Origin: Verrucomicrobiota bacterium
GTDB taxonomy: Bacteria; Verrucomicrobiota; Verrucomicrobiia; Limisphaerales; UBA1096
DNA length: 43,750 bases
Reading direction: 5' to 3'
Assembly (NCBI GenBank): GCA_014382705.1
Contig: JACNJE010000098.1
Span: 1 to 43,750 of the forward strand
Made by a program: the position numbers and the translations under genes. Below, piece after piece: positions 19,527-28,762 of the stretch (its first letter is position 1; each line of letters begins with the position of its first letter). Below the pieces are notes generated by a model. It did not search any database and had not been told where the DNA came from. It saw nothing but the letters and a program-made list of their open reading frames with translations.

Positions 19527-20989
19527 TGCTGCACGAACTCACCCTGTCCGCCCTCACGGCCAAGCTCGCGGCCGGGGAGGTTTCCGCCCGCGAGGCGATG
19601 CTGGCCTGCCTCGACCGCATCGACGCCGTCGACGGCCAAGTCAACGCCTTCATGAGCCTCGATCGCGACGACGCGCTTGGCCAAGCGGAGGCCGCCGACG
19701 CCGCCTTGGCCAACGGCAGCACCCACGCCGCCCAACCGCTGCTTGGCGTGCCGGTCTCGCTGAAGGATTTGTTTTGCGCCAAGGGCCAGCCGGCCAACTG
19801 CTCGTCAAAAATTCTCGGCGATTTCCGCTCGCCGTACGACGGCACGGTCGTGCGCAAACTGCGCGACGCCGGCGCGGTGTTGTTCGGCCGCGTGAACATG
19901 GACGAGTTCGCGATGGGCAGCTCGACGGAAAACTCGGCATTCGGGCGCAGCCACAACCCGTGGGATTTGGAGCGCGTGCCGGGCGGCTCGAGCGGCGGCT
20001 GCGCGGCGTCGGTCGCGGCGCAGGAATGCTTCGCCAGCATCGGCACCGACACCGGCGGCTCGATCCGCCAACCGGCGGCGTTGTGCGGCTGCGTCGGGCT
20101 CAAGCCGACTTACGGGCGCGTGTCGCGTTACGGCGTGGGGGCGGTCGCCTCGTCGCTTGACCAGGTCGGCCCCTTGGCCCGGGACGTGCGCGACTCGGCG
20201 ACGCTGCTCGGCGCGATGGCCGGCCACGACCCGCGCGATTCGACCAGCGTCCCGACGGAGGTGCCGGACTACGCGGCCGGGCTCGGCGGCGACTTGAAGG
20301 GAATCAAGCTTGGTTTGCCGAGGGAATATCTCATCGACGGGATCGACCCGGAAGTGCGCGCGGCGTTCGACGCGGCGGTGAAGCAGTGCGAGGCGCTCGG
20401 CGCGGAGATTCACGAGGTGAGCATGCCGCACACCGAGTACGGCGTCGCGACCTACTACATCGTGGCGACCGCCGAGGCCAGCGCGAACCTGGCGCGCTTC
20501 GACGGCATCCGCTACGGCGAGCGCGTCGACGGCGACGACCCGTTTTCACTATACTGCAACACGCGAGGCCGGGGCTTCGGCGAGGAGGTCAAGCGGCGGA
20601 TCATTCTCGGAACCTACGTGTTGAGCAGCGGCTATTATGACGCCTATTATCTGCGGGCGCAAAAAGTGCGGACGCTTATCAAGCGCGACTTTGAGCAGGC
20701 GTTCGAGACGGTCGACGCGCTGATCACGCCGACCGTGCCGGCGCCGGCGTTCAAGGCAGGCGAAAAAATGGACGACCCGTTGCAGATGTATTTGTCCGAT
20801 ATTTTCACGATCTCCTGCAACCTGGCCGGCACGTGCGGCATCAGTTTGCCGTGCGGGTTCACGAGCGATCCGAAGCTGCCGATCGGTCTGCAGCTGCTCG
20901 GCAAGCCGTTCGGCGAGAGCGAGTTGCTGCAGATCGCCCATGCCTACGAACAGGCCACGCCGTGGCACACGGAAAGGGCCGCGCTCTGA
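19526..20989 (+). CDS. gatA: Asp-tRNA(Asn)/Glu-tRNA(Gln) amidotransferase subunit A
   Basis: [82 protein letters not shown] overlap with gatC. Confidence 0.97.
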   Translation: MLHELTLSALTAKLAAGEVSAREAMLACLDRIDAVDGQVNAFMSLDRDDALGQAEAADAALANGSTHAAQPLLGVPVSLKDLFCAKGQPANCSSKILGDFRSPYDGTVVRKLRDAGAVLFGRVNMDEFAMGSSTENSAFGRSHNPWDLERVPGGSSGGCAASVAAQECFASIGTDTGGSIRQPAALCGCVGLKPTYGRVSRYGVGAVASSLDQVGPLARDVRDSATLLGAMAGHDPRDSTSVPTEVPDYAAGLGGDLKGIKLGLPREYLIDGIDPEVRAAFDAAVKQCEALGAEIHEVSMPHTEYGVATYYIVATAEASANLARFDGIRYGERVDGDDPFSLYCNTRGRGFGEEVKRRIILGTYVLSSGYYDAYYLRAQKVRTLIKRDFEQAFETVDALITPTVPAPAFKAGEKMDDPLQMYLSDIFTISCNLAGTCGISLPCGFTSDPKLPIGLQLLGKPFGESELLQIAHAYEQATPWHTERAAL

Positions 20990-22413
20990 TGGAATACGAG
21001 GCCGTCATCGGGTTGGAAACCCATTGCCAACTCAAGACGAAGTCGAAAATGTTTTGCGGCTGCGCCAATGAGTTTGGCGCGGAGCCAAACACCAACGTCT
21101 GCCCGGTCTGCCTCGGCATGCCGGGCGTGTTGCCGGTACCCAACGAGCGTGCACTGCAGCTCACGGCGCTCACCGGCTATCTGCTGAACTGTGAGGTGCC
21201 AAGCTTCGCGAAGTTCGACCGCAAGAATTATTTTTACCCCGACGTCTGCAAGGATTACCAGATCACGCAGTACGACTTCCCGTCAACGACGACTGGCCAC
21301 GTGGACTTCGAGTTTGGCGATGGCCTCGAGCGGGTGCGCATCACACGCGCCCACCTCGAGGAGGATGTCGGCAAGAACAACCACTTCGAGCAGCACAGCG
21401 GCGTCGACTTCAACCGGGCCGGCGTGCCATTGCTCGAGATCGTCTCCGAGCCGGATCTGCGCAGCGCCGACATGGCGTACGACTACCTCAACGCGCTGAA
21501 GGACATCTTGATTTACGGCGGCATCAGCGACTGCGACATGGAGAAGGGCATGGTGCGATGTGACGTCAACATCAGCGTGCGCCCGAAGGGCACCGAGGAA
21601 CTCGGCGTGAAGGTGGAAATCAAGAACATGAACACCTTCAGCGGCGTGCGGCGCGCGATCAATTACGAGGTGCCGAGGCAGATCGAGACGCTCGAGAGCG
21701 GCGGCACGCTGGTGCAGGAAACGCGACGCTGGAACGATGTCGCCGGGATCACCGAGACCATGCGCACGAAGGAGCACGCGCACGATTACCGCTACTTCCC
21801 TGAGCCGGATTTAATGCCGCTCCGGCCGGACGAGGCTTGGCTGGCGGCGGTGCGCTCGCAGGTTGTCGAGCTGCCGCTCGTTCGCAAGCAGCGGTTCGTG
21901 ATCGACTACGGCATCCCGGCGCAGGACGCCGACGTGTTTGTCGGCAACGTTCCGCTGGGCGGCTTTTTCGAGCAGGCGGTCAAGGGGGCGGCCAACCCCA
22001 AGGCCATCGCCAACTGGGTGATCAATAACCTGCAGGCGCGCCTCACCGAGACCGGCAGCACGGTTGACGACCTGAAGTTCGAGCCGTCCGCCATTGTCGA
22101 GTTGGTCGCGATCATCGACGCCGGCACCATCAGCAGCACGGGCGGGCAGGAAGTGTTCGCGGAGTTGTTCGAGGATGGCGGCTCACCGGCGGCGATCGTC
22201 GAGGCCAAGGGCTTGGCCCAAGTCAGCGACAGCGGCGAATTGGAGCAGTGGTGCCGGGAGGCGATTGACGCCAACCCCGGCCCGGCGGACGACTTCCGCA
22301 ACGGCAAGGAGAACGCGATTAACTTTTTGAAAGGCCAAGTGATGAAAGCCAGCCGGGGCAAGGCCAACCCTCAGGTCGTTGGCGAAACCTTGGCCAAGCT
22401 GTTGAAAGGCTAA
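20989..22413 (+). CDS. gatB: Asp-tRNA(Asn)/Glu-tRNA(Gln) amidotransferase subunit B
   Basis: [99 protein letters not shown] overlap with gatA. Confidence 0.97.
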   Translation: MEYEAVIGLETHCQLKTKSKMFCGCANEFGAEPNTNVCPVCLGMPGVLPVPNERALQLTALTGYLLNCEVPSFAKFDRKNYFYPDVCKDYQITQYDFPSTTTGHVDFEFGDGLERVRITRAHLEEDVGKNNHFEQHSGVDFNRAGVPLLEIVSEPDLRSADMAYDYLNALKDILIYGGISDCDMEKGMVRCDVNISVRPKGTEELGVKVEIKNMNTFSGVRRAINYEVPRQIETLESGGTLVQETRRWNDVAGITETMRTKEHAHDYRYFPEPDLMPLRPDEAWLAAVRSQVVELPLVRKQRFVIDYGIPAQDADVFVGNVPLGGFFEQAVKGAANPKAIANWVINNLQARLTETGSTVDDLKFEPSAIVELVAIIDAGTISSTGGQEVFAELFEDGGSPAAIVEAKGLAQVSDSGELEQWCREAIDANPGPADDFRNGKENAINFLKGQVMKASRGKANPQVVGETLAKLLKG

Positions 22414-22493
22414 GCCATTTTGTGGGCCGCCGAACAAATGGGGAGCGCACCGGGAGTGACGAGTTCCACCTCGTCCAATGGTAACTTAGACAC

Positions 22494-22515
22494 GGGGCAA
22501 GGTGGAACTTGCCCC
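22494..22515. terminator. Stem-loop GGGGCAAG-GTGGAA-CTTGCCCC downstream of gatB
   Basis: Perfect 8-bp inverted repeat, 6-nt loop, no clear T-run. Function is uncertain. Confidence 0.5.
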
Positions 22516-22566
22516 TCCTGCGGCCAAGCGTAACCTTGCCGGACGAGCAGGTGTGCGGTAAGCCAG

Positions 22567-24045
22567 TTGAAAGTTTTTGACACAATGACACGGAGACAGA
22601 TGAACATGACATCTCGCGGCCTTGCTGCGGTGCTGGTGGCCGGGGCCGCTTGGCCAAGCGCAACGGCAAGAGAGACGGCGCTCGACCGCTACGTGGCCAA
22701 GCCGGACCCGGCATACGAGTACCGGTTGGTTTCGACCACCGAAGGGAAGGGCGTCACCACCCATGTCGTCGAGATGACCTCGCAGCAATTCCTGACCGAG
22801 GCGGACGTCGACCGGACGCTGTGGAAGCATTGGTTGACCATTGCCCGGCCGCACCGGCTGAAGCACGACACCAGCCTGATGTTGATCGGCGGCGGCCGGA
22901 ACGGCGGGGAGCCCCCGTCAAAGGCGGAGGACATCATGGCGCAAATCGCGGTCAAGACCGGCTCGGTGGTCACCGGGCTGGGCATGATCCCCAACCAGCC
23001 GCTCCGCTTCGCCGGCGACGACCGCGACCGAACCGAGGATGCGCTCATCGCCTACACGTGGGACAAGTATCTGCGCACCGGCGACGAGCGGTGGCCGGCC
23101 CGCCTGCCGATGACCAAGGCGGTCGTGCGTGCGATGGACACCGTGACCGACTTTTTGGCCAAGCCGGAGGGCGGCGAGGTGGTGGTGGACAAGTTCGTGG
23201 CCGCTGGCGGCTCGAAGCGCGGCTGGACGACCTGGAGCGTGGCGGCGGTGGACAAGCGCGTGGTGGCCATCGTGCCGATCGTCATCGACATGCTCAACGT
23301 TGTCCCGTCGTTCAAGCACCATTACCGCGCCTACGGGTTTTACGCCCCGGCGGTGGGTGACTACGTGGAGATGGGCATCATGGGTTGGCAGGACACGCCC
23401 GAGTACCGGCGACTGCTCGAGCTCATCGAGCCGTACGAATATCTCGAGCGCTACACGATGCCCAAGTACCTCATCAACGCCTGCGGAGACCAATTCTTCC
23501 TGCCGGACTCGTGGAAGTTTTACTACAAGAATCTGCTCGGCCAAAAGCACCTCCGCTACGTGCCGAACGCCGGCCATTCGCTCAACGGCTCGGATGCCGT
23601 CTACAGCCTGGCCGCCTATTACAACGCCATTCTGAACCAGACCAAGCTGCCGGAGTACGACTGGAACGTGCAGGAGGACGGCTCGATCAAGGTGACCACC
23701 AAGGTGCAACCGAAGGAGGTGCTGCTTTGGCAATGCACCAACACGGAGACACGCGACTTCCGCATCGAGACCACCGGCAAAACCTGGACAAACAGCAAGT
23801 TGCGCCCGGTGAGCCGCGGTGTTTACGTGGGACGCGTGCCCGAGCCGGAGAAGGGCTGGACGGCGTTCATGGTGGAGTTGACCTACGCCGAGCCGATCCG
23901 GCACAGCCGATCCACCCGGCGCGGCGGGCGGCTTGGCCAAGCGACCGGCCGCGTGGGCGCGCCGTTCAAGTTCACCACCGGCGTGAATGTGCTGCCGGAA
24001 ACGATGCCGTTTGAGTTCAAGCCGATGCCAATCCCCAAACGGTAG
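22567..24045 (+). CDS. PhoPQ-activated pathogenicity-related (PqaA) family secreted protein
   Basis: HVVEMTSQQFLTEADVDRTLWKHWLTIARP, MLIGGGRNGG, FVAAGGSKRGWTTWSVAAVDKRVVAIVPIVIDMLN, ACGDQFFLPDSWKFYY. Confidence 0.88.
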   Translation: MKVFDTMTRRQMNMTSRGLAAVLVAGAAWPSATARETALDRYVAKPDPAYEYRLVSTTEGKGVTTHVVEMTSQQFLTEADVDRTLWKHWLTIARPHRLKHDTSLMLIGGGRNGGEPPSKAEDIMAQIAVKTGSVVTGLGMIPNQPLRFAGDDRDRTEDALIAYTWDKYLRTGDERWPARLPMTKAVVRAMDTVTDFLAKPEGGEVVVDKFVAAGGSKRGWTTWSVAAVDKRVVAIVPIVIDMLNVVPSFKHHYRAYGFYAPAVGDYVEMGIMGWQDTPEYRRLLELIEPYEYLERYTMPKYLINACGDQFFLPDSWKFYYKNLLGQKHLRYVPNAGHSLNGSDAVYSLAAYYNAILNQTKLPEYDWNVQEDGSIKVTTKVQPKEVLLWQCTNTETRDFRIETTGKTWTNSKLRPVSRGVYVGRVPEPEKGWTAFMVELTYAEPIRHSRSTRRGGRLGQATGRVGAPFKFTTGVNVLPETMPFEFKPMPIPKR

Positions 24046-24062
24046 CGCTTGGCCAAGGGAGT

Positions 24063-24132
24063 GATCCGCAGATGACGCAGATTTTCGCAGATTCAAAAAT
24101 CGATCTGCGCACATCTGCGAAATCTGCGGATT
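24063..24132. repeat. Dispersed CGCAGAT repeat, copy 2, a full imperfect hairpin
   Basis: ATCCGCAGATGACGCAGATTTTCGCAGATT and its imperfect inverse GATCTGCGCACATCTGCGAAATCTGCGGATT. Confidence 0.88.
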
Positions 24133-24146
24133 GAAAAACTGAAAAC

Positions 24147-25262
24147 TCAGCCCTTCACGCGGACGAGCTTCATGATGCGCCCGTCCACGTTCCAGTCCTG
24201 CACGTACAGGTTGCCGTCGGCATCCCAGCCGGAGCCGTGCGTGCCGCTGAAGACACCTTCAATCCAGTCCGCCTGCTTGACGCCATAGTTGCGACCCTGC
24301 TTGGGATCCGGGTTGTGGCCAAGCACAGCCATGATGGTGTTGGTCTTGTCGAGGATCACGACGCGGCCGTGCAGGTCGGGAACCGAGACGTAGTCGCCTT
24401 GGACGGATACCGAGGTGGGCATGCCGAGGCCGCCGATGACTTCGTTGATGTATTCACCATCGAGGCTGTAGTGCAGCAGACGCCCCTTGGGCTGATGGTT
24501 GCGGTCGCAAATCAGCAGCCGGTTCGGCTCGTAGCGGGTGTCGAGCGTCATACCGTGCGCGGTGTTGAACTGGCGCGGGCCATTGCCCTTGGCCCCGAAG
24601 TGCTTCAGGTATTTGCCGGCCTTGTCGAAGGTGAAAATGATGTTGCTGGCGTAGCCGTCGGAGAGAAAGATGCGGCCGTCATTGGACACCGTGATGGCGG
24701 TTGGGCTAAACGGTTTCGCGGAAAGCCCGGACTCGGAAGGAAAGGGCAGCCGCAGCGCGACCTTGCCGTCGGCGGCGTTGAACTTGATGCCCTCCGCGTT
24801 TTTATTGCGTGCCCCGTACAGGTATTCCGTGCCGCCCTCGCTGCGAATCTCGATGTCGTGCAGGTTGGTGTACGGTTCGCCCAGGAAATCACGGGCCACC
24901 TTGCCGTCCGGCGAAAAGGCGATCACGCCCTTGTCGGCGCTGGTGTAGATCGTGCCGTCCTTGCCGATGATCACGCCGCCGTGCGTTGGGCCGATGGCGG
25001 ATTTGCCCTCCGCGGTGAGCCCCCAACCGGGGACGGTGTCAAAGGTCATCAGCCCGGTCCCCATCCGGACACCGGTGGGCGCATCCGGCTTGGCGTCGTG
25101 GTCATGGCCGTCGTGGTCATGGCCGTCGTGATCCCCTTCGGCGTGTTGATGTTCACCCTCGCCATGTCCGTGGTCAGTGTCGTGCGAATGTTGATTGGTG
25201 CATCCGGTTAAAAACAGGGTGGCAAAAAGAAAGGTAAAAAGTGAGGTAAAAAGAGTTTTCAT
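24147..25262 (-). CDS. NHL-type beta-propeller lipoprotein with His/Asp-rich N-terminus
   Basis: MKTLFTSLFTFLFATLFLTGCTNQHSHDTDHGHGEGEHQHAEGDHDGHDHDGHDHDAK. HGMTLDTRYEPNRLLICDRNHQPKGRLLHYSLDGEYI propeller repeats. Confidence 0.8.
   Translation of the reverse strand: MKTLFTSLFTFLFATLFLTGCTNQHSHDTDHGHGEGEHQHAEGDHDGHDHDGHDHDAKPDAPTGVRMGTGLMTFDTVPGWGLTAEGKSAIGPTHGGVIIGKDGTIYTSADKGVIAFSPDGKVARDFLGEPYTNLHDIEIRSEGGTEYLYGARNKNAEGIKFNAADGKVALRLPFPSESGLSAKPFSPTAITVSNDGRIFLSDGYASNIIFTFDKAGKYLKHFGAKGNGPRQFNTAHGMTLDTRYEPNRLLICDRNHQPKGRLLHYSLDGEYINEVIGGLGMPTSVSVQGDYVSVPDLHGRVVILDKTNTIMAVLGHNPDPKQGRNYGVKQADWIEGVFSGTHGSGWDADGNLYVQDWNVDGRIMKLVRVKG
25095..25134 (+). repeat. 15-bp tandem repeat GTCGTGGTCATGGCC encoding HDHDG units
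   Basis: Two identical units at 25095-25109 and 25110-25124 plus a partial third. Confidence 0.9.
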
Positions 25263-25321
25263 AGCGGCGCAACCCTTGCCGCGCGGGAGCTCCATGGCAA
25301 GCTGTTTAGGCGCACTGAATG

Positions 25322-25495
25322 TCATTTTTCCCGGGGCCATTTCCGGAAGGGAAGCGTGGGCGGCTGGTGGCTTTCCTCGCGGAATTTTTTCCACTTGGCA
25401 CGTTGATCCAGTTTTTCCTCCCAGGTGGCGCAACCCGGGGCGCTCATGACAACCCAAAAGAGGGTGAGCCGTTGCAACAGCCGTTTCGTTCTCAT
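25322..25495 (-). CDS. Candidate small lipoprotein (57 aa)
   Basis: MRTKRLLQRLTLFWVVMSAPGCATWEEKLDQRAKWKKFREESHQPPTLPFRKWPREK* with a lipobox-like SAPGC. Confidence 0.45.
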   Translation of the reverse strand: MRTKRLLQRLTLFWVVMSAPGCATWEEKLDQRAKWKKFREESHQPPTLPFRKWPREK

Positions 25496-25601
25496 CCCAA
25501 CATGGTGGCGTAGGCTTGTACGGGCTGCGACTAGAACTGCGCGGTCTGCAAGTCGTTTCAAGCGTTCCATGGGAGTCCGGCGAGTGACGGTTAGCCCGAC
25601 G

Positions 25602-26756
25602 TCAGTCCTGAAGGATCGTTCGCACACAGACCGGCTTGGAGAGCTGGATCTCGTTGCCGGTGAACTTGAGTTTGCCGGTGTCTTGGTTGATCCGGAACAC
25701 GGCGACGTTGTTCGACCGCTGGTTGGCCGCGAGCAGGTATTGGCCGGTGGGATCGATGCCAAAGTTGCGGGGGATTTCCCCCCGGGTCGCCTCGTGGCCA
25801 AGCGCGGTCAGCTTGCCGGTCTTTTGGTCGATCCGAAACATGGCGATGCTGTTGTGGCCGCGGTTGGAGCCGTACAGAAACTTGCCGCTTGGGTGGACGA
25901 GCAGTTCGGCGGTGCTGTTGCCCTCGACTGGGTGGGGCACGGTGGAGACGGTTTGGAGCGTCTGGAGCCGTCCGCGCTTGGCCCGGTAGCGGAAGGCGGT
26001 GACCGTCTGTTTCAGTTCGTTGATCACGTAGGCGAACTTGCCGCTTGGGTGAAAGCCGAAGTGGCGCGGGCCGGAGCCGGGCTCGAGCTTGGCTCCGCCA
26101 AACTTGGTCTCGGTGATGGCGCCGGTTTTTTCGTCGAAGCGGAACACCAGCACTTTGTCGATGCCGAGGTCGGGCGCGAAGGCGAACTGGTTGTTTGGGC
26201 CGACGTGAACCGCGTGGGCATGCGGCGCCTTTTGGCGCGGCGTGACGCTGGAGCCGGTGTGCTTGATCTGCGACACCACCGCACCGACGGAGCCGTCGTC
26301 TTTGACCGGCAACACCGAGGTGCTGCCGCCGCCGTAATGCGCGACGAGCACGAATTTGCCGGTGGCATCGACGGTGAGATGGCACGGGCCGGTGTCGCCG
26401 GACGGCTGCTGGTTGAGCCGGGTCAGCTTGCCGGCCTGAACGTCCAGCGCGAACGCCGTCACGCCGCCGCTGCGCTTGCCGTCGAACGTGCTGACCTCGT
26501 TAACGGTGTAGAGGTATCGGCCGCTTGGGTGGATCTTGAGGAACGACGGGTTTTTCAAGCCGTCCACGGCGCTGAGTTTCTTCAACGAGCCGTCGGCCAG
26601 GTCGAGTTGGAACAGGTGAACGCTCTCCTTGTCGGGGGTCGAGTAGCTGCCGAAACAGACCAGCGCCGTGGTTGGCGCGGCAGTCGCTTGGCCAAGCGCC
26701 ATGGCGAGCCCAAGCGCGGTGAGAAGGGTTGTCCGGAAAAGTGTGCGGAGTGTCAT
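25602..26756 (-). CDS. Secreted lactonase-family (6-phosphogluconolactonase-like) beta-propeller
   Basis: FLKIHPSGRYLYTVNEVSTFDGKRSGGVTAFALD, GPCHLTVDATGKFVLVAHYGGGSTSVLPV, GPRHFGFHPSGKFAYVINELKQTVTAF. Confidence 0.9.
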   Translation of the reverse strand: MTLRTLFRTTLLTALGLAMALGQATAAPTTALVCFGSYSTPDKESVHLFQLDLADGSLKKLSAVDGLKNPSFLKIHPSGRYLYTVNEVSTFDGKRSGGVTAFALDVQAGKLTRLNQQPSGDTGPCHLTVDATGKFVLVAHYGGGSTSVLPVKDDGSVGAVVSQIKHTGSSVTPRQKAPHAHAVHVGPNNQFAFAPDLGIDKVLVFRFDEKTGAITETKFGGAKLEPGSGPRHFGFHPSGKFAYVINELKQTVTAFRYRAKRGRLQTLQTVSTVPHPVEGNSTAELLVHPSGKFLYGSNRGHNSIAMFRIDQKTGKLTALGHEATRGEIPRNFGIDPTGQYLLAANQRSNNVAVFRINQDTGKLKFTGNEIQLSKPVCVRTILQD

Positions 26757-26841
26757 GCGCCCGATGAGACGGAAACCAGACGCCGTTGGCAAGCTGTTTT
26801 GCGTTTCATTGCCATGCCAGGGCTGCTACGAATGGCGAGAC

Positions 26842-27684
26842 GTGAAACTGATTTCGCGCATCATCCTCTATCCGCTATGCGTGTTCACAGCCGTTTGGTG
26901 TTGGAACGGTTTTCGCGACGCATATGAAACCATACAGGTTGACCGGTTCCGCGTGGATTTGGAGGATGAGCGGGAGGAAATGCCAGTCGGGGTCAATGGC
27001 GGCGAGACCGGCGGCTCAGACGAGGGATTCAATCTCGATGAGGTCAACCGCATGCTCTCCAACTCGACACCGGCCAAGGTCGAAGAAAAAAACCCCCAAA
27101 AGACCGGGCCACCGGTAGAAGAGGGAAAAACCAACCTGGTCGAAACCGCCGGGGGCACCAGTCCACCGGAGAAAAAAGGCGGGATGATGAACTATTTCAG
27201 CGGGATGCTGGTGGCGCTGATTGTGTTCGCGCTGCTGGTCGCGCGCGATGTCAGCACCTTCGCCGGCGAACGGGTCGGCGGGCATTACGTGACCAAGAGC
27301 GACAAGTCGCGAAAGGCCGACATGTACGAGGAGGCCGAATCGATCTGGGCGAACGGGGCTTATGTGGATGCGATCGATTCGTTCCGCGAGTACCTCAGGG
27401 TTTTTCCGGGTGAATACCATGTCCACAAGCGCATTGCTGAGATTTACGAGAAAGACCTGGCCAGCTTTCGCGCTGCAGCGATGGAGTACGAGGAAATGCT
27501 GGAATTGAACATCCCCCCGACCCGCTGGGGATGGATCGCCATCCATCTCTGCAATCTTTACTCGGGGAAACTGGACGAAACAGACCGGGCGCTCGCGCTG
27601 CTGCATCGCGTGGCGGATGAGTGCGGCGACACCCCCCCCGCAGCCAAGGCCCGCGAGCGCTTGGCCAAGATCGATACCCCCTAA
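26842..27684 (+). CDS. Membrane-anchored TPR protein
   Basis: Two hydrophobic segments (LYPLCVFTAVWCW; FSGMLVALIVFALLVA) followed by TPR-like AESIWANGAYVDAIDSFREYLRVFPGEYHVHKRIAEIYEKDL. GTG start inferred. Confidence 0.65.
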   Translation: MKLISRIILYPLCVFTAVWCWNGFRDAYETIQVDRFRVDLEDEREEMPVGVNGGETGGSDEGFNLDEVNRMLSNSTPAKVEEKNPQKTGPPVEEGKTNLVETAGGTSPPEKKGGMMNYFSGMLVALIVFALLVARDVSTFAGERVGGHYVTKSDKSRKADMYEEAESIWANGAYVDAIDSFREYLRVFPGEYHVHKRIAEIYEKDLASFRAAAMEYEEMLELNIPPTRWGWIAIHLCNLYSGKLDETDRALALLHRVADECGDTPPAAKARERLAKIDTP

Positions 27685-27702
27685 ACCGGCTTGGCCAACC
27701 GG

Positions 27703-28161
27703 CTACGGTGTGGCTGCCTCGTTCTCCTGCGGTTCCTTTGGCGGTTCCGGCGGGTGCAGTTCACCGCCCGGCTTGGCCCCGGCCGCGGTGAGCACCTTCC
27801 GGGCAGCCTCACCCCTCGGCATCCACGCGTAATCCAGCGGCGACTTGCCGTCGTCGTCCAGCGCGTTGACGTCGGCCTTCTGATTGAGCAGCCAAGCGAC
27901 CGTGTTGGTTTGGCCGCCCCAAGCCGCGTAATGCAGCGCGGTCTGGCCGTTTTCCGCATCGCGGTTTGTCACCGACTGACCTTGGCCAAGGTATTGCTGC
28001 AATGCCGCGAGGTCGCCGAGTTGCGCCGCGTGAAAAACATTGGTCGCCGCGACCGCCTCGACGGCGCTCGAGGCACCGTCCGTGGACGGCTTCCTGATCT
28101 CCCCGCCGCAGCCGGCCGCCAAGCCAAGCGCGACGAGAAGGAACGGGGAGGCGCGCCTCAT
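27703..28161 (-). CDS. Ankyrin-repeat lipoprotein
   Basis: MRRASPFLLVALGLAAGCGGE lipobox. VFHAAQLGDLAALQQYLGQG, TALHYAAWGGQTNTVAWLLNQKADVNALDDDGKSPLDYA. Confidence 0.82.
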   Translation of the reverse strand: MRRASPFLLVALGLAAGCGGEIRKPSTDGASSAVEAVAATNVFHAAQLGDLAALQQYLGQGQSVTNRDAENGQTALHYAAWGGQTNTVAWLLNQKADVNALDDDGKSPLDYAWMPRGEAARKVLTAAGAKPGGELHPPEPPKEPQENEAATP

Positions 28162-28673
28162 TCTTTCAGCGCCTCCTTGATCGCGTCATCCAGCCCGGCC
28201 ATCGGATGCCCGTGCCAGGCCACCTCGCCCTCCTTCACGACGAATGCATGGGGGATGCCGCCGATGTTGTATTTACCCTTGTATTCCTTGGCGACGCCCC
28301 CGTCGATGGCCACCGTGTACGCCATCTTGTCGCCCATTTTCTCGACGAACGGCTCGACGGTGGACAGTTTCTCGTTGCTGACCCCGATGATTTTCACACC
28401 GCGATCGGCGAATTGTTCCTGTAATTTCGTCAGATGCGGGATGCTGGTGCGGCACGGCGGGCACCACGTGGCCCAGAACTCCACGACATGCACGCCGCTG
28501 GAGAGGTCCACCGGGTCGCCTTTTACCCAGTGGGCCACGGCCATGGCCGACGCGGTTTCAGCCGAAGATTGAGGCTTGGCTGGTTCGGACTCATCCCCTG
28601 CGGAACAACCGGTCAAAAACACGGAAGCGGTGAACAGGGCTGATAATGTACAAAAAAACAGAATTGTTTTCAT
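28158..28673 (-). CDS. TlpA-like thioredoxin-family lipoprotein
   Basis: FFCTLSALFTASVFLTGCSAGDE lipobox. VVEFWATWCPPCRTSIPHLTKLQEQFADRGVKIIGVS with the WCPPC redox motif. Confidence 0.93.
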   Translation of the reverse strand: MKTILFFCTLSALFTASVFLTGCSAGDESEPAKPQSSAETASAMAVAHWVKGDPVDLSSGVHVVEFWATWCPPCRTSIPHLTKLQEQFADRGVKIIGVSNEKLSTVEPFVEKMGDKMAYTVAIDGGVAKEYKGKYNIGGIPHAFVVKEGEVAWHGHPMAGLDDAIKEALKE

Positions 28674-28762
28674 GCGGTCAATCTCTCCCAGCCGTCGTCC
28701 CTGCGCAAGTCTTTTTTGCAAAAAGTTTGTCATGCCGGGGCGGGTCGCCTAGCCTGCCGCGC

